From contig NZ_CP045354.1 in assembly GCF_009363435.1 (NCBI RefSeq), positions 5,732,501 to 5,796,500 on the forward strand: 64,000 nucleotides of DNA, written 5' to 3'. A program made the translations under genes and the position numbers. The notes beneath the pieces are model-generated. The model was not told the origin of the DNA and ran no database searches. It worked only from the letters and a program-made list of their open reading frames with translations. The stretch is from Labrenzia sp. THAF82. GTDB taxonomy: Bacteria > Pseudomonadota > Alphaproteobacteria > Rhizobiales > Stappiaceae. How positions within the stretch are numbered: position 1 is the stretch's first letter; each line of letters starts with the position of its first letter. Positions 18,221 to 26,188 of the stretch are shown in pieces.

Positions 18221-19729
18221 ATGGTAAAAACGCAGTCGCTGGTCGCTGGAGAGTGGCTCACATCGGACACGGTGTTTTCCAATGAACCCGCGAGTGGAAC
18301 GGCGGATCAGTTCGCCCAGGGTACGCCTGAGATGATCAACCGGGCATGTGAGGCAGCGGAAGAGGCATTCTGGAGTTATGGCTCCTTGCCTCGAACTGAA
18401 CGCGCTGCCTTCCTGCGCAACGTGGCCACTCAAGTTGACGCGCTCGGTGGTGCAATCACGGCGATGGGCACCAAAGAGACCGGACTGCCGGAAGCCCGGC
18501 TGGAGGGTGAGCGGGGCCGTACGGTCGCGCAAATCCGCTTGTTTGCGGATCACATTGAAGCCGGTGACTATCTCGACGAGCGTCACGAAGCAGCATTACC
18601 TGACCGCTCGCCTCTACCACGTCCGGACCTTAGGCTCATTCAACGGCCCGTCGGACCGGTTGGCATCTTCGGTGCCTCAAACTTTCCGCTCGCATTTTCA
18701 GTTGCAGGTGGCGATACAGCCTCCGCTCTGGCTGCGGGCTGTCCGGTTGTGGTGAAAGGACACCCTGCGCATCCGGGACTTTCCTCCCTGATCGCGCAGG
18801 CGTTTGATGTTGCGATTAGAACGTCGGGTGTTCACCCCGGTGTCTTCAGCATGGTTCATGACGGTGGTCGGATTGTTGGGGAGACTCTCGTCAAACATCC
18901 TCTGATCTCCGCCATCGGCTTTACCGGTTCTCTACGCGGAGGGCGTGCACTTTTCGACCTGTGTGCGCAGCGGCCGATCCCGATCCCGTTCTTTGGAGAA
19001 TTGGGATCCACGAATCCGATGTTCATCTTGCCGGAGGCTCTGGCCAATCGGGCAGACGCCATCGCCCGGAATTGGGCGGGGTCGTTGACGCAAGGGTGCG
19101 GCCAGTTCTGCACCAATCCGGGCATTGTTGTTCTTACGGCAGGCGAGCGGGCGGAGGCCTTCACAGAAGCGGCGACTGAGGCACTTGGCGCTGTCGACGC
19201 CCAGACCATGCTGACCAGCGGGATCGCCTCCGTCTTCGCCGAGGGACGGAAGCAGTTCTGCTCGCACACGGCAACGGCTGTTCTGATTTCTGCAGAAGAT
19301 CGCGCCCGTGAAGCGTCCCCTTGTCTCCTGTCCACGTCCGCAGAGACCTGGCTGGAGAGCGAAGATCTGGGAGAGGAGGTATTCGGGCCGCTCGGTCTCC
19401 TTGTTGTTGCGCGGGATATGGATGAAATGCTGGCTGTTGCAAAGAAACTTCAAGGTCAACTCACTGCCACGCTTCACATGGATGCGGGTGATACGTCCAG
19501 CGCCCTGAAATTGCTGCCTATTCTGGAGCGTAAAGCAGGCCGCGTGCTCGCAAACGGATTCCCGACCGGCGTTGAAGTTTGCGACGCGATGGTCCATGGC
19601 GGGCCATACCCAGCCTCAACGAATTTTGGTGCAACGTCAGTGGGCACTCTTGCAATCCGTCGTTTTTTGCGACCGGTCTGCTATCAAAACATTCCAGCTG
19701 ATATCCTGCCGCTAGATCTCCAAAACTGA
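18221..19729 (+). CDS. Aldehyde dehydrogenase, alpha-ketoglutarate-semialdehyde dehydrogenase type
   Basis: 502 aa, oxidises an aldehyde with NAD(P)+. The substrate-loop GPVGIFGASNFPLAFSVAGG (about residues 147-166) and VVVKGHPAHPG are characteristic of the KGSADH branch. The general base Glu is in FFGELGSTNP (about 259) and the catalytic Cys in GCGQFCTNPG (about 293). Last gene of the operon: the product would be 2-oxoglutarate if it is a true KGSADH. Confidence 0.92.
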   Translation: MVKTQSLVAGEWLTSDTVFSNEPASGTADQFAQGTPEMINRACEAAEEAFWSYGSLPRTERAAFLRNVATQVDALGGAITAMGTKETGLPEARLEGERGRTVAQIRLFADHIEAGDYLDERHEAALPDRSPLPRPDLRLIQRPVGPVGIFGASNFPLAFSVAGGDTASALAAGCPVVVKGHPAHPGLSSLIAQAFDVAIRTSGVHPGVFSMVHDGGRIVGETLVKHPLISAIGFTGSLRGGRALFDLCAQRPIPIPFFGELGSTNPMFILPEALANRADAIARNWAGSLTQGCGQFCTNPGIVVLTAGERAEAFTEAATEALGAVDAQTMLTSGIASVFAEGRKQFCSHTATAVLISAEDRAREASPCLLSTSAETWLESEDLGEEVFGPLGLLVVARDMDEMLAVAKKLQGQLTATLHMDAGDTSSALKLLPILERKAGRVLANGFPTGVEVCDAMVHGGPYPASTNFGATSVGTLAIRRFLRPVCYQNIPADILPLDLQN

Positions 19730-19801
19730 CATACCGCTTTGGAGGACGGTTCGATAGACGTCGAACGTTCAAGATGGAGACGCGAAACGGTCGTTGGCGC
19801 C

Positions 19802-19895
19802 GACTGTAGTATTTGTTCGATGTCAAACTGGTCACCAATTCAGGATCTGCAATTGGTGACCTATGCCTCAGGGTGGCCATGCGAAGTTCGATATG
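19802..19895. repeat. Dispersed palindromic repeat, copy 2
   Basis: Same 11-bp perfect inverted repeat (GGTCACCAATT/AATTGGTGACC, 19830-19861) with the same 10-base loop and similar flanks as the copy at 9201-9300. It lies in the 522-bp gene-free stretch after the aldehyde dehydrogenase, about 155 bp from an IS3 fragment; nothing else is recognisable there. Confidence 0.8.
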
Positions 19896-20050
19896 GGAGC
19901 ATCAAGCCCATGTTCCAACGGCAATTTTGGGTGCCGTGAGTGGGCTGTCGCGTTTAAGAGAGTTTATTGGAAACAACGTCAACGACTGACCCAAGACCCA
20001 AGAATTCCTCAAACTAGTGTAGAGCCCGTTGCAATTAGGAGAGGGACGGA

Positions 20051-20170
20051 ATGAAGCTTTCAAGGTTCGCAGAGGAAAAGATCATCGGCATTTTGCGGCA
20101 CCAGGAAAGCGGCCAGAAGACGGCTGACGTTTACGGACGGCACAGCATTTTGGCGGCAACCTTCCATTAA
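20051..20170 (+). pseudogene. IS3-family OrfA transposase remnant
   Basis: A 39-residue frame beginning MKLSRFAEEKIIGILRHQE and continuing with KTADVYGRH..AATF, which matches the N-terminal helix-turn-helix of IS3 (IS407-like) OrfA proteins. It ends in a stop exactly where the normal protein would continue into the next helix, and no OrfB follows, so it is a decayed insertion sequence. Confidence 0.75.
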
Positions 20171-20251
20171 ATACAAAGCAAAACTCGGCCAAACCCCAAT
20201 GTTAGTGCGTGCGACCGCTGGCCCAATCTGCCAGCTGCAAAGACAAAGCTC

Positions 20252-20842
20252 CTAAATTTTGCAATTTAACAAACAACAACCCCCGTCATGTGGCATGAGT
20301 TCATGCCGCATTAGCTCGATCGACTCGACATAGTGAAAATCGTTTTTCTTGTAAAATCCAATTGCAGCTTGATTGTCAGCAAACACGATAAGACTGAGCT
20401 CATTGTATCCTTCAATAACAGCCTTTTTCTTCGTCTCATCCAACAGGTGCTTGCCGATCCCGCTCCTCCTGTGTTCCGGATAAACTCCAATTGCATCCAG
20501 AAAATAGCTGCCTTCAACCTTCGACGAATAGAAATCTGTGAACCGTTCTAATCGGCTTTCAGGCAAAAACTCTCTGAGTTCACTGGTAATTCGATGAAAC
20601 TCAGCTGGATATGACATAGCCATTCCAATAATTTTGTCTTCGCATTCAGCAACAATAGTGCTTCGAAAAGTGTGCGGATATACATCCCGTTTGAGTCCAT
20701 TGGACAAAACTTCAGTAGCGGTCATGTTGGGCACAAGATCCCGAAAAAGATACTCTACCGCGCCATCAGATGCCATGTAGCTCAGCTCTGCGATTTCTTG
20801 ACAGTCTTTTTCTTGACCTTGCCTATAATTCACATTCCGCAT
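20252..20842 (-). CDS. GNAT-family N-acetyltransferase
   Basis: 196 aa. The acetyl-CoA site is seen as LDAIGVYPEHRRSGIGKHLLDE (motif A core VYPEHRRSGIGKHL) and the C-terminal motif B NQAAIGFYKKNDF. The start at 20842 (MRNVNYRQG) is chosen for a GAGGA 6 bases upstream. A longer frame to 20923 would run into the hairpin after the metal-transporter operon. The substrate is unknown. Low-GC wording compared with neighbours (many ATT, AAA and TCA codons) suggests recent acquisition. Confidence 0.85.
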   Translation of the reverse strand: MRNVNYRQGQEKDCQEIAELSYMASDGAVEYLFRDLVPNMTATEVLSNGLKRDVYPHTFRSTIVAECEDKIIGMAMSYPAEFHRITSELREFLPESRLERFTDFYSSKVEGSYFLDAIGVYPEHRRSGIGKHLLDETKKKAVIEGYNELSLIVFADNQAAIGFYKKNDFHYVESIELMRHELMPHDGGCCLLNCKI

Positions 20843-20897
20843 TTCCGTCCTCATTTCGACATAGCAAAAATGGGATTGACCAGACAAAGATCCAAAC

Positions 20898-20935
20898 GAT
20901 GCGAAGGCGGTGTTTCTCAACACCGCCTTCGCATC
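20898..20935 (-). terminator. Hairpin after the metal-ABC operon
   Basis: GATGCGAAGGCGGTGTT and its exact complement form a 17-bp perfect stem with a TCTC loop, 9 bp beyond the stop of the binding-protein gene. On the minus strand it is followed by GTTTGGATC, a poor T-run, so it may be a terminator or an RNA-stabilising structure. Confidence 0.7.
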
Positions 20936-20943
20936 TAGTGCTT

Positions 20944-21840
20944 TCAGCTGTTGTTTTTCTTGCCAAGCGCTTCAATCAGCGTTCCGAGATTATGCTCGAA
21001 CATGGCAAGGTAGCTGGTGGCGGGTCCACCGCGCTCTGACAGGGCGTCTGAGAACAGACGGCCGCCGATCTCGATCCCTGTTTCATCTGAAATCTGCTGC
21101 ACGAGAGCGGGGCTGGTGATGTTTTCGACGAACAGCGCAGCCGCGCCCTGCTCCTTGAGCTGCGTGATAAGGACAGCCAGGTCACGCGCGGACGGCTCTG
21201 CTTCAGTGTCGATGCCGACCGGCGCGAGGAAGGTCAGGCCATAAGCGTCGGCAAGGTAACCGAAGGCATCATGTGCGGTGACAACCGTGCGGCGGTCTTC
21301 TGGAAGAGCTGCCAGACGTGTACGTGTTTCCTTGTCGAGAGCTTCCAGCTTTGCAATGTAGGCTTCGGCATTCGCGTTGAAATCATCAGCATGGTCCGGC
21401 ATTGCCTTACCCATTGCCTCGGCAATGTTCCGCACATAGATCACCCCGTTTGACAAGGAATTCCAGGCGTGCGGATCTGTTTCGCCATCGACCATGACGG
21501 GCGTCACACCTTCTGTGGCAACGTGGACCGTGGCTTCGGTGCCGGATTCTGAAATCAGCGTTTCGGACCAGGTCTCAAAACCGAGACCGTTGACGAAGAT
21601 GACATCAGACTCAGCCACGGCGCGCGCATCCGCAACAGAGGGCTGATAGACATGCGCATCGGCATCCGGGCCAACAATCGTGGTTACCTTGGCATGATCG
21701 CCGACCACTTGTTCCACCATGTCCCCCAGGATCGAGAAACTGGCAACAATCTTGAGATCGTCGTGTGCATTGGCTGGCACTACGCCGACCATCAACGTTG
21801 TTGCCACGAAACCAGCAGCCAGGGTTTTCAAAAGGGTCAT
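20944..21840 (-). CDS. Metal ABC transporter substrate-binding protein (ZnuA/AztC type)
   Basis: 298 aa. Signal peptide at residues 1-25 (ending PANA). Cluster A-I metal ligands: His in DADAHVYQPS, His in ETDPHAWNS, His in TAHDAFGYLA and the acidic residue in FSDALSE. The segment GIDTEAEPSARD is typical of this family. There is no His-rich loop, resembling AztC rather than classic ZnuA. It overlaps the permease gene by 4 bp. By family it would bind zinc or manganese, but the cobalamin riboswitch in front of the operon points to cobalt (inference). Confidence 0.92.
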   Translation of the reverse strand: MTLLKTLAAGFVATTLMVGVVPANAHDDLKIVASFSILGDMVEQVVGDHAKVTTIVGPDADAHVYQPSVADARAVAESDVIFVNGLGFETWSETLISESGTEATVHVATEGVTPVMVDGETDPHAWNSLSNGVIYVRNIAEAMGKAMPDHADDFNANAEAYIAKLEALDKETRTRLAALPEDRRTVVTAHDAFGYLADAYGLTFLAPVGIDTEAEPSARDLAVLITQLKEQGAAALFVENITSPALVQQISDETGIEIGGRLFSDALSERGGPATSYLAMFEHNLGTLIEALGKKNNS

Positions 21841-22739
21841 TGTATCCTCTCTTCAGTATAGGATTGTTCAACAGACAGTTTTTTTCCAGGCGACGGTTTG
21901 CGGAACCGGCCGCCGAGGCCAAGCGGCCCGAAAAGGGCCGAAATCAGAAAGAAGCCCCCGGCAACCAGAACAATTGCCGGGCCGGATGGGGTTTCGGGAA
22001 AGAGGTACGACAACGTCAATCCGATCCAGCAACTCGCCAACGCAAACAGAAAACCAAGAACGAGCTGGCCAGTAATAGTGCTTGCCCAATACCGGGCAGC
22101 CGTTGCCGGCAGGATCATCAGGCCTACGGCCATTAACGTACCCAATGTCTTGAACGCCGCGAGCAGGTTCAAAACCAGAAGCAGCATGAACCCCTGATCG
22201 ACCAGCCAAGGTCGACGTGTTTGCGCTTCGAAGAAGATCGGATCGCATGTGCTGACGATCAACGGACGCAGGAGAACGGCAAATGCAGCTAGCGTCACCG
22301 TAGCGACTCCGCCGACCAGTATCATCGACCCATCGTCAATCCCAAGGATTGAGCCGAACAGGAAACTCTTGAGAGGGACCGCTGAACCGGCAGCTGAAAG
22401 AATGAAAATGCCGACGGCAAGAGCAATAAGATAAAGCGAGGCGAGACTTGCATCGCTGCGCAAGATCGTTTTGCGCGCGAGCAATGCCGTCAGAATGGCA
22501 ACGCCGACCCCGGCAACCAGCCCGCCAATGAGCAGCGACATCACCGACAATCCGGCGGCAACGAACCCGATGACGATGCCCGGCGTGATCGCATGGGCCA
22601 TGGCCTCGCCGGCAAGAGACAGGCGTCGCAGAACGAGAAAAGCTCCAATTGGTGCAACGGAAGCAGACAGCACAGTCGTTGCCACGAATGCACGCCGCAT
22701 GAAAGCGAAGCTCCACATCTCGGCAAAGAGTTCAAACAT
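21837..22739 (-). CDS. Metal ABC transporter permease (ZnuB/AztB type)
   Basis: 300 aa with about eight hydrophobic segments of the ABC-3 family; LRRLSLAGEAMAHAITPG near residue 40 is the conserved cytoplasmic loop. The start at 22739 (MFELFAEMW) overlaps the end of the ATPase gene by 8 bp and has a GGAA in front; longer in-frame starts lie inside the ATPase gene. Its stop overlaps the binding-protein start. Confidence 0.92.
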   Translation of the reverse strand: MFELFAEMWSFAFMRRAFVATTVLSASVAPIGAFLVLRRLSLAGEAMAHAITPGIVIGFVAAGLSVMSLLIGGLVAGVGVAILTALLARKTILRSDASLASLYLIALAVGIFILSAAGSAVPLKSFLFGSILGIDDGSMILVGGVATVTLAAFAVLLRPLIVSTCDPIFFEAQTRRPWLVDQGFMLLLVLNLLAAFKTLGTLMAVGLMILPATAARYWASTITGQLVLGFLFALASCWIGLTLSYLFPETPSGPAIVLVAGGFFLISALFGPLGLGGRFRKPSPGKKLSVEQSYTEERIQ

Positions 22740-23490
22740 GGGTGGGTTCCCTGTGGTCATAGGAGCCCTTGAACATCCAGGATGCCTGGCTTTGAGACAG
22801 ATAGCCTTGAGCAACCAGCTGATCTTGCGTCAGAACGTCTTTCACCAAACCATGAGTGGCTGTTCCGTTGCCGAGGAGCAGCGCATGACTGCAATGGTCA
22901 AGGACCGAAGACAGGTCATGGACAACCAGCACCACTGCCCGACCCTCTTGACGCCATCGCTTGATGATCGACAGGAGATGCGCCTCAGTGCTCTGGTCGA
23001 CCGCCGCGAAAGGCTCGTCCAGCAGGATCAAAGGGGCGTCTTGCAGAATGACACGAGCAAAAAGAGCACGCTGCAATTGCCCACCGGAAAGCGTATGAAG
23101 CGAGCGGTCTGCCAGTTCAAGAATGCCAGCCTCGTCCAGCGCCGCTGCCACCCGATTGCGGCCGCTGCGGCCCAGACCCGACCAAAGGCCAAAGCCACGC
23201 CACGCCCCCATCGCAGCAAGGTCGCGGACACGGATCGGAAAGCGCCTGTCAAACTCAGTCAACTGCGCCAGGTAGCCAATCTCCCGTGGACGTCCCGACG
23301 GCCAGTTCAGGCGTCCGCAAAGAGGCTCCATCAAGCCAAGCAACATTTTGACGAAGGTACTCTTGCCGGAACCATTCGCACCGAGCACCGCCAGTGTCGC
23401 CCCCCTGTCGACATCCAGGGACAGGTGCTTGAACAAAGTTAGATCGGGATATCCGAGGGACAGATTTCGCAGCTCCAGGACGGGTGCCAT
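22732..23490 (-). CDS. Metal ABC transporter ATP-binding protein (ZnuC/AztA type)
   Basis: 252 aa. Walker A GANGSGKST (about residue 34), signature LSGGQLQRALFARVI, Walker B LILLDEPFAAVDQ and switch VVHD are intact. The start is ATG 23490 (MAPVLELRN), which overlaps the TGA of a 45-codon membrane-peptide ORF (TGATG). An in-frame start at 23580 would swallow that ORF and gives an unlikely Cys/Arg-rich leader. Confidence 0.92.
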   Translation of the reverse strand: MAPVLELRNLSLGYPDLTLFKHLSLDVDRGATLAVLGANGSGKSTFVKMLLGLMEPLCGRLNWPSGRPREIGYLAQLTEFDRRFPIRVRDLAAMGAWRGFGLWSGLGRSGRNRVAAALDEAGILELADRSLHTLSGGQLQRALFARVILQDAPLILLDEPFAAVDQSTEAHLLSIIKRWRQEGRAVVLVVHDLSSVLDHCSHALLLGNGTATHGLVKDVLTQDQLVAQGYLSQSQASWMFKGSYDHREPTHV

Positions 23491-23627
23491 CAGAGTACCG
23501 CCAGAATGAAAAACCAAAGAAGGCCTGACAGGGCAATTGCACCTGCGGCCAGGGCAACGACACTCATCTCGGTCAGGCATGGAAGCCGCGTGTCGTGCAT
23601 TTCGCGAAGGGGATCACGCTGAGCCAT
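23490..23627 (-). CDS. Small single-span membrane protein upstream of the metal-ABC ATPase
   Basis: 45 aa: a charged N-terminus (MAQRDPLREMHDTRLPCL) followed by one hydrophobic helix (about residues 21-44). GGAG lies 7 bases before the ATG, and the TGA overlaps the ATG of the ATPase gene, so coupled translation is expected. I do not recognise a family. It could be a regulatory or stabilising subunit of the importer, comparable in size to other one-helix accessory subunits (inference). Confidence 0.65.
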   Translation of the reverse strand: MAQRDPLREMHDTRLPCLTEMSVVALAAGAIALSGLLWFFILAVL

Positions 23628-23678
23628 CAGTCCGCTCCGGAACGTGACGCAACGATCAAGGTCAGCAAGGCCTCGAAA

Positions 23679-23798
23679 CTAGGCCTGCTCCGGTTTTGCC
23701 GCGATAGTATTGGTCTTGTGGTCTGGCGCATCGCCCTCTCCGTCTGGACGGGGATCTGGCAGCACCACACTATTGAACGGCTGAGCCGCTTTGCACAT
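23679..23798 (-). CDS. Small ORF directly behind the cobalamin riboswitch
   Basis: 39 codons with GGGAG placed 6 bases before the ATG. The peptide is polar, Pro/Asp-rich and has single Cys and His residues; no family recognised. Its ribosome-binding site follows a CCGGG/CCCGG hairpin (23810-23829) downstream of the riboswitch aptamer, so it is the first start codon the riboswitch could control. It may be a leader peptide or a genuine small protein. Confidence 0.45.
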   Translation of the reverse strand: MCKAAQPFNSVVLPDPRPDGEGDAPDHKTNTIAAKPEQA

Positions 23799-23842
23799 GG
23801 TCGTCTCCCACCGGGACACCCCGCCCGGTCAAGTTAAGATTG

Positions 23843-24038
23843 CGATGGCAGGTCTCCTGACTCGCGGGTCGAAGCTTTCCCGTTCCTTCCCGGGCCGTTG
23901 GTCGACAGGGCCCAGTGGCATTATCGGGGTCGCTCACCGCTCACAGTTGCGGGGGCAGTCACGGATTTAGCGCCCTTGCGGCTCTTCCTCACCGTGTTCC
24001 CTTTTCATCTTGCAGCCATGTTCATTCTGCAAGAACCA
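23843..24038 (-). promoter_or_regulatory. Cobalamin (B12) riboswitch
   Basis: On the minus strand the conserved elements occur in order: GGTTCTTGCAGA, GATGAAAAGGGAACACGGTG, GACTGCCCCCGCAACTGTGA, then GCCACTGGG, CCGGGAAGG and the B12 box GAGTCAGGAGACCTGCC. These are the hallmark sequences of the adenosylcobalamin aptamer. It precedes two small ORFs and the metal-ABC genes; high cobalamin should reduce their expression, probably through sequestering the translation start (a hairpin lies just before the first Shine-Dalgarno). Confidence 0.96.
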
Positions 24039-24229
24039 TCAGCGGGCAAACTATTTTCTCGTTTCGAAATAATCAACACGTATTTGCCCTAATGGACTGA
24101 GCCTGGCGCCCTCGAAAAAGCGCCAAGGAGAGCTTCACCTGTTTGCGGCGAAGTCCTGTTTCGACCCCGAATTGGACTTCCGTCTTGGGGGACTATCTCG
24201 AAAAATGTGCCGACACCGCGTCCCGTGCC

Positions 24230-24799
24230 TCACTTTTCAAAAATTGAGAACGACCAGTAGTCCTCAGATGTGCGCTGAACCTTTTGCCACCCCAAACCTG
24301 TCAATTCGCGCGCAATCAGACGGTTGATAATTCCATGACCCAGTAAAACAGCGCTGCTGTGTTTCGCTGCTGCGTCGCATAGCGTGGCGGTGCATTTTTG
24401 GGCGCGTATCTTTGCATCTTGAATGGACTCCCCGTTCTGCGAAAATCCAAAGAACCAGAGCAGCCTAAAAATGAGAGCCCAACTGAAGAAAGACAATTTG
24501 GGGCGCTTCCATTCCAGAAAGGGCAAATCGGATTCTCGAAATTCCGGGTCGATCACTGCTCTATCTTTCAGTCCAAGCCTTTCAATCGACAGGGTGGCTC
24601 TGGGCAGGTTGCTGCTCAGCGCGATCGCGCATGAGCCGGCGATTGCCTTGGAGGCCAACGGAGGAAAACTGTCGCTGGACAAAGCTGCTGTCTCATAGCG
24701 CTTTACAATCTCTCCTACTGTTTTTGGAGAAACCCATTCCTTCTTGCAAGCGTCGAGATCGAGTTCCGGTTTGCCGTGTCTCATCAATACTATCTGCAT
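24230..24799 (-). CDS. Histidine phosphatase (phosphoglycerate-mutase-like) family protein
   Basis: 189 aa. The catalytic motif MRHGKPE is at residues 6-12 and the second catalytic His is in VLLGHGIINR near residue 151. Start ATG 24799 (MQIVLMRHG) has AGGAA in front; the longer frame to 24847 adds an unlikely leader. The middle hydrophobic stretch FFSWALIFRLLWFFGFS is unusual and might attach it to the membrane. The substrate is unknown. Confidence 0.85.
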   Translation of the reverse strand: MQIVLMRHGKPELDLDACKKEWVSPKTVGEIVKRYETAALSSDSFPPLASKAIAGSCAIALSSNLPRATLSIERLGLKDRAVIDPEFRESDLPFLEWKRPKLSFFSWALIFRLLWFFGFSQNGESIQDAKIRAQKCTATLCDAAAKHSSAVLLGHGIINRLIARELTGLGWQKVQRTSEDYWSFSIFEK

Positions 24800-25214
24800 G
24801 TTTTCCTCAGCGATCACCCGATGCCTGGAGTTGGAGCGCCATACCACCTCAAGGAAAATTCACGCGATTTACGGTCGTAACTGATTTGGAACCTTGTTTA
24901 GAAACGCGTGCGTTTAAGGTCAACAATAGAGGCGCTTTACCGGCTCACAACTCGGAGTTGGAAGCGAACTGGAATGTTTTGACCACCCGACCCGTGCGGA
25001 CACTCCAGGGGTGACCCGATACGCCTCCCGATGTCACGTGAGAGGCTTCCATAGCCAACAATGCAGAACCGCAAAGCCGGACAAGAATCGAGCATCTGAT
25101 AGGACGTGTCTTAGTTGCGAGCCTTGTTCCCCCAGCTACTTCAAGTTCGTATCTATCCAAGCTATACAACCAGGCTGAAGACCCAGTCTTGCAATCATCA
25201 ATCAGAGTTTTTCA
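24800..25214. other. Gene-free stretch
   Basis: 415 bp with only short overlapping frames on both strands that lack recognisable motifs or good ribosome-binding sites. No repeat, RNA or terminator was recognised here. Confidence 0.5.
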
Positions 25215-25427
25215 TTGAAAATTTTTCTATTCGTTGTGTCAGCAGTTTTTCTGATTGGACCAGTTATTGCCTGGGGTTTCGTTGTTGCCCTTGGGTGTGG
25301 GTTCAAAACCAATACGACAAACTGCAGCGTTCGCCTTGCAGACTATCTGGACAGTGAATTTCTCACCCTCGCCTCGCTACCCTGGGTCCTGGGTGTCATC
25401 TGTCTAATCAGTGCCATTCGCAGATGA
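25215..25427 (+). CDS. Small hypothetical membrane protein
   Basis: 70 aa with two hydrophobic helices (about residues 2-27 and 50-68) around a polar loop with two Cys. It begins at a TTG with only a weak ribosome-binding site. No family recognised. The next ORF overlaps its 3' part in a different frame, although that gene's preferred start lies downstream. Confidence 0.45.
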   Translation: MKIFLFVVSAVFLIGPVIAWGFVVALGCGFKTNTTNCSVRLADYLDSEFLTLASLPWVLGVICLISAIRR

Positions 25428-25512
25428 TCCCGGCGCTTACACTTCTCTTTCAGAGGTGGGTTGGTACAAGAGCAACCGTGTTCATGTTCGGTGTTTTCTG
25501 GAAATTTCGGCG

Positions 25513-25986
25513 ATGAACGTGCCCTCATATCTTGTCGTCCGAAACGACAGCTGGAACTTCAGTGAACTCCCGCATGAATTCACAGTTTGGCTGCGAGTTG
25601 AAAATCTGGAAGAGCAACTCGATACCGCAATTGCCCGCTTCAATGCTCACTTTGAAAAGTACCCTGGTGAAGCGAACAGCAAATCACAAAAGGTGGTGGA
25701 GCTTAGGCGGCTAAGAGCTTTCCAAGACCGGGTCAGGAAAATGGATAACGCTTCCTCACCGATATCCGTCGGTGCAACAGAGCTGCCCGTGAGTTTCAAC
25801 GAACAGATCTTCGAGGGCAATTTTGTTTCGCTATTTTGCTTGAATTGCTATCGTTTGAGCCCACCGGAACTCACCTGCCTTGTTCCGTTTCAAAACGACA
25901 CTTATGAGCAGGCTTTTGGGACAATGCGGCACTGTTTATGCGGCAAATCGATTGCATGGCGCATTGATGGCCAACGCAGGCCCTAG
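25513..25986 (+). CDS. Hypothetical protein with C-terminal Cys pairs
   Basis: 157 aa, soluble. An N-terminal alpha/beta part is followed by a helix (about residues 40-75) and a C-terminal CLNC..ELTC and CLC pattern that could be a zinc-binding knuckle. No family recognised. A longer frame begins at 25411, but it overlaps the preceding small gene and ATG 25513 gives the more natural start. Codon use is AT-richer than the flanking operons. Confidence 0.55.
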   Translation: MNVPSYLVVRNDSWNFSELPHEFTVWLRVENLEEQLDTAIARFNAHFEKYPGEANSKSQKVVELRRLRAFQDRVRKMDNASSPISVGATELPVSFNEQIFEGNFVSLFCLNCYRLSPPELTCLVPFQNDTYEQAFGTMRHCLCGKSIAWRIDGQRRP

Positions 25987-26188
25987 CAGAACAGGAAAGT
26001 AATCTGTTTCCAGGACAATCATCCCTGCCCGTCTTAGGTTCGCCTGATCAGTTGATCGAGTATGGATTTCACCGGGAACGCGCTCACCGAAACGGGTTGG
26101 ATCTGCCCAAGTCGCGCGTTTGCCAAGCGGAGACGTTTGGGAGGGGGAAAAACTGCAAAACTGCTCATTCAATGCTTGCGCAAATCCC

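Noticed and set aside
17396-18586. 396-codon minus-strand frame across the DapA-like, deaminase and aldehyde dehydrogenase genes
   Set aside because: Opposite to three clearly recognisable plus-strand genes with motifs and operon overlaps; arises from GC-rich codon bias.
24104-24125. TGGCGC/GCGCCA hairpin upstream of the riboswitch
   Set aside because: The T-run lies in the loop rather than after the stem, so it is not a terminator, and no other role is evident.
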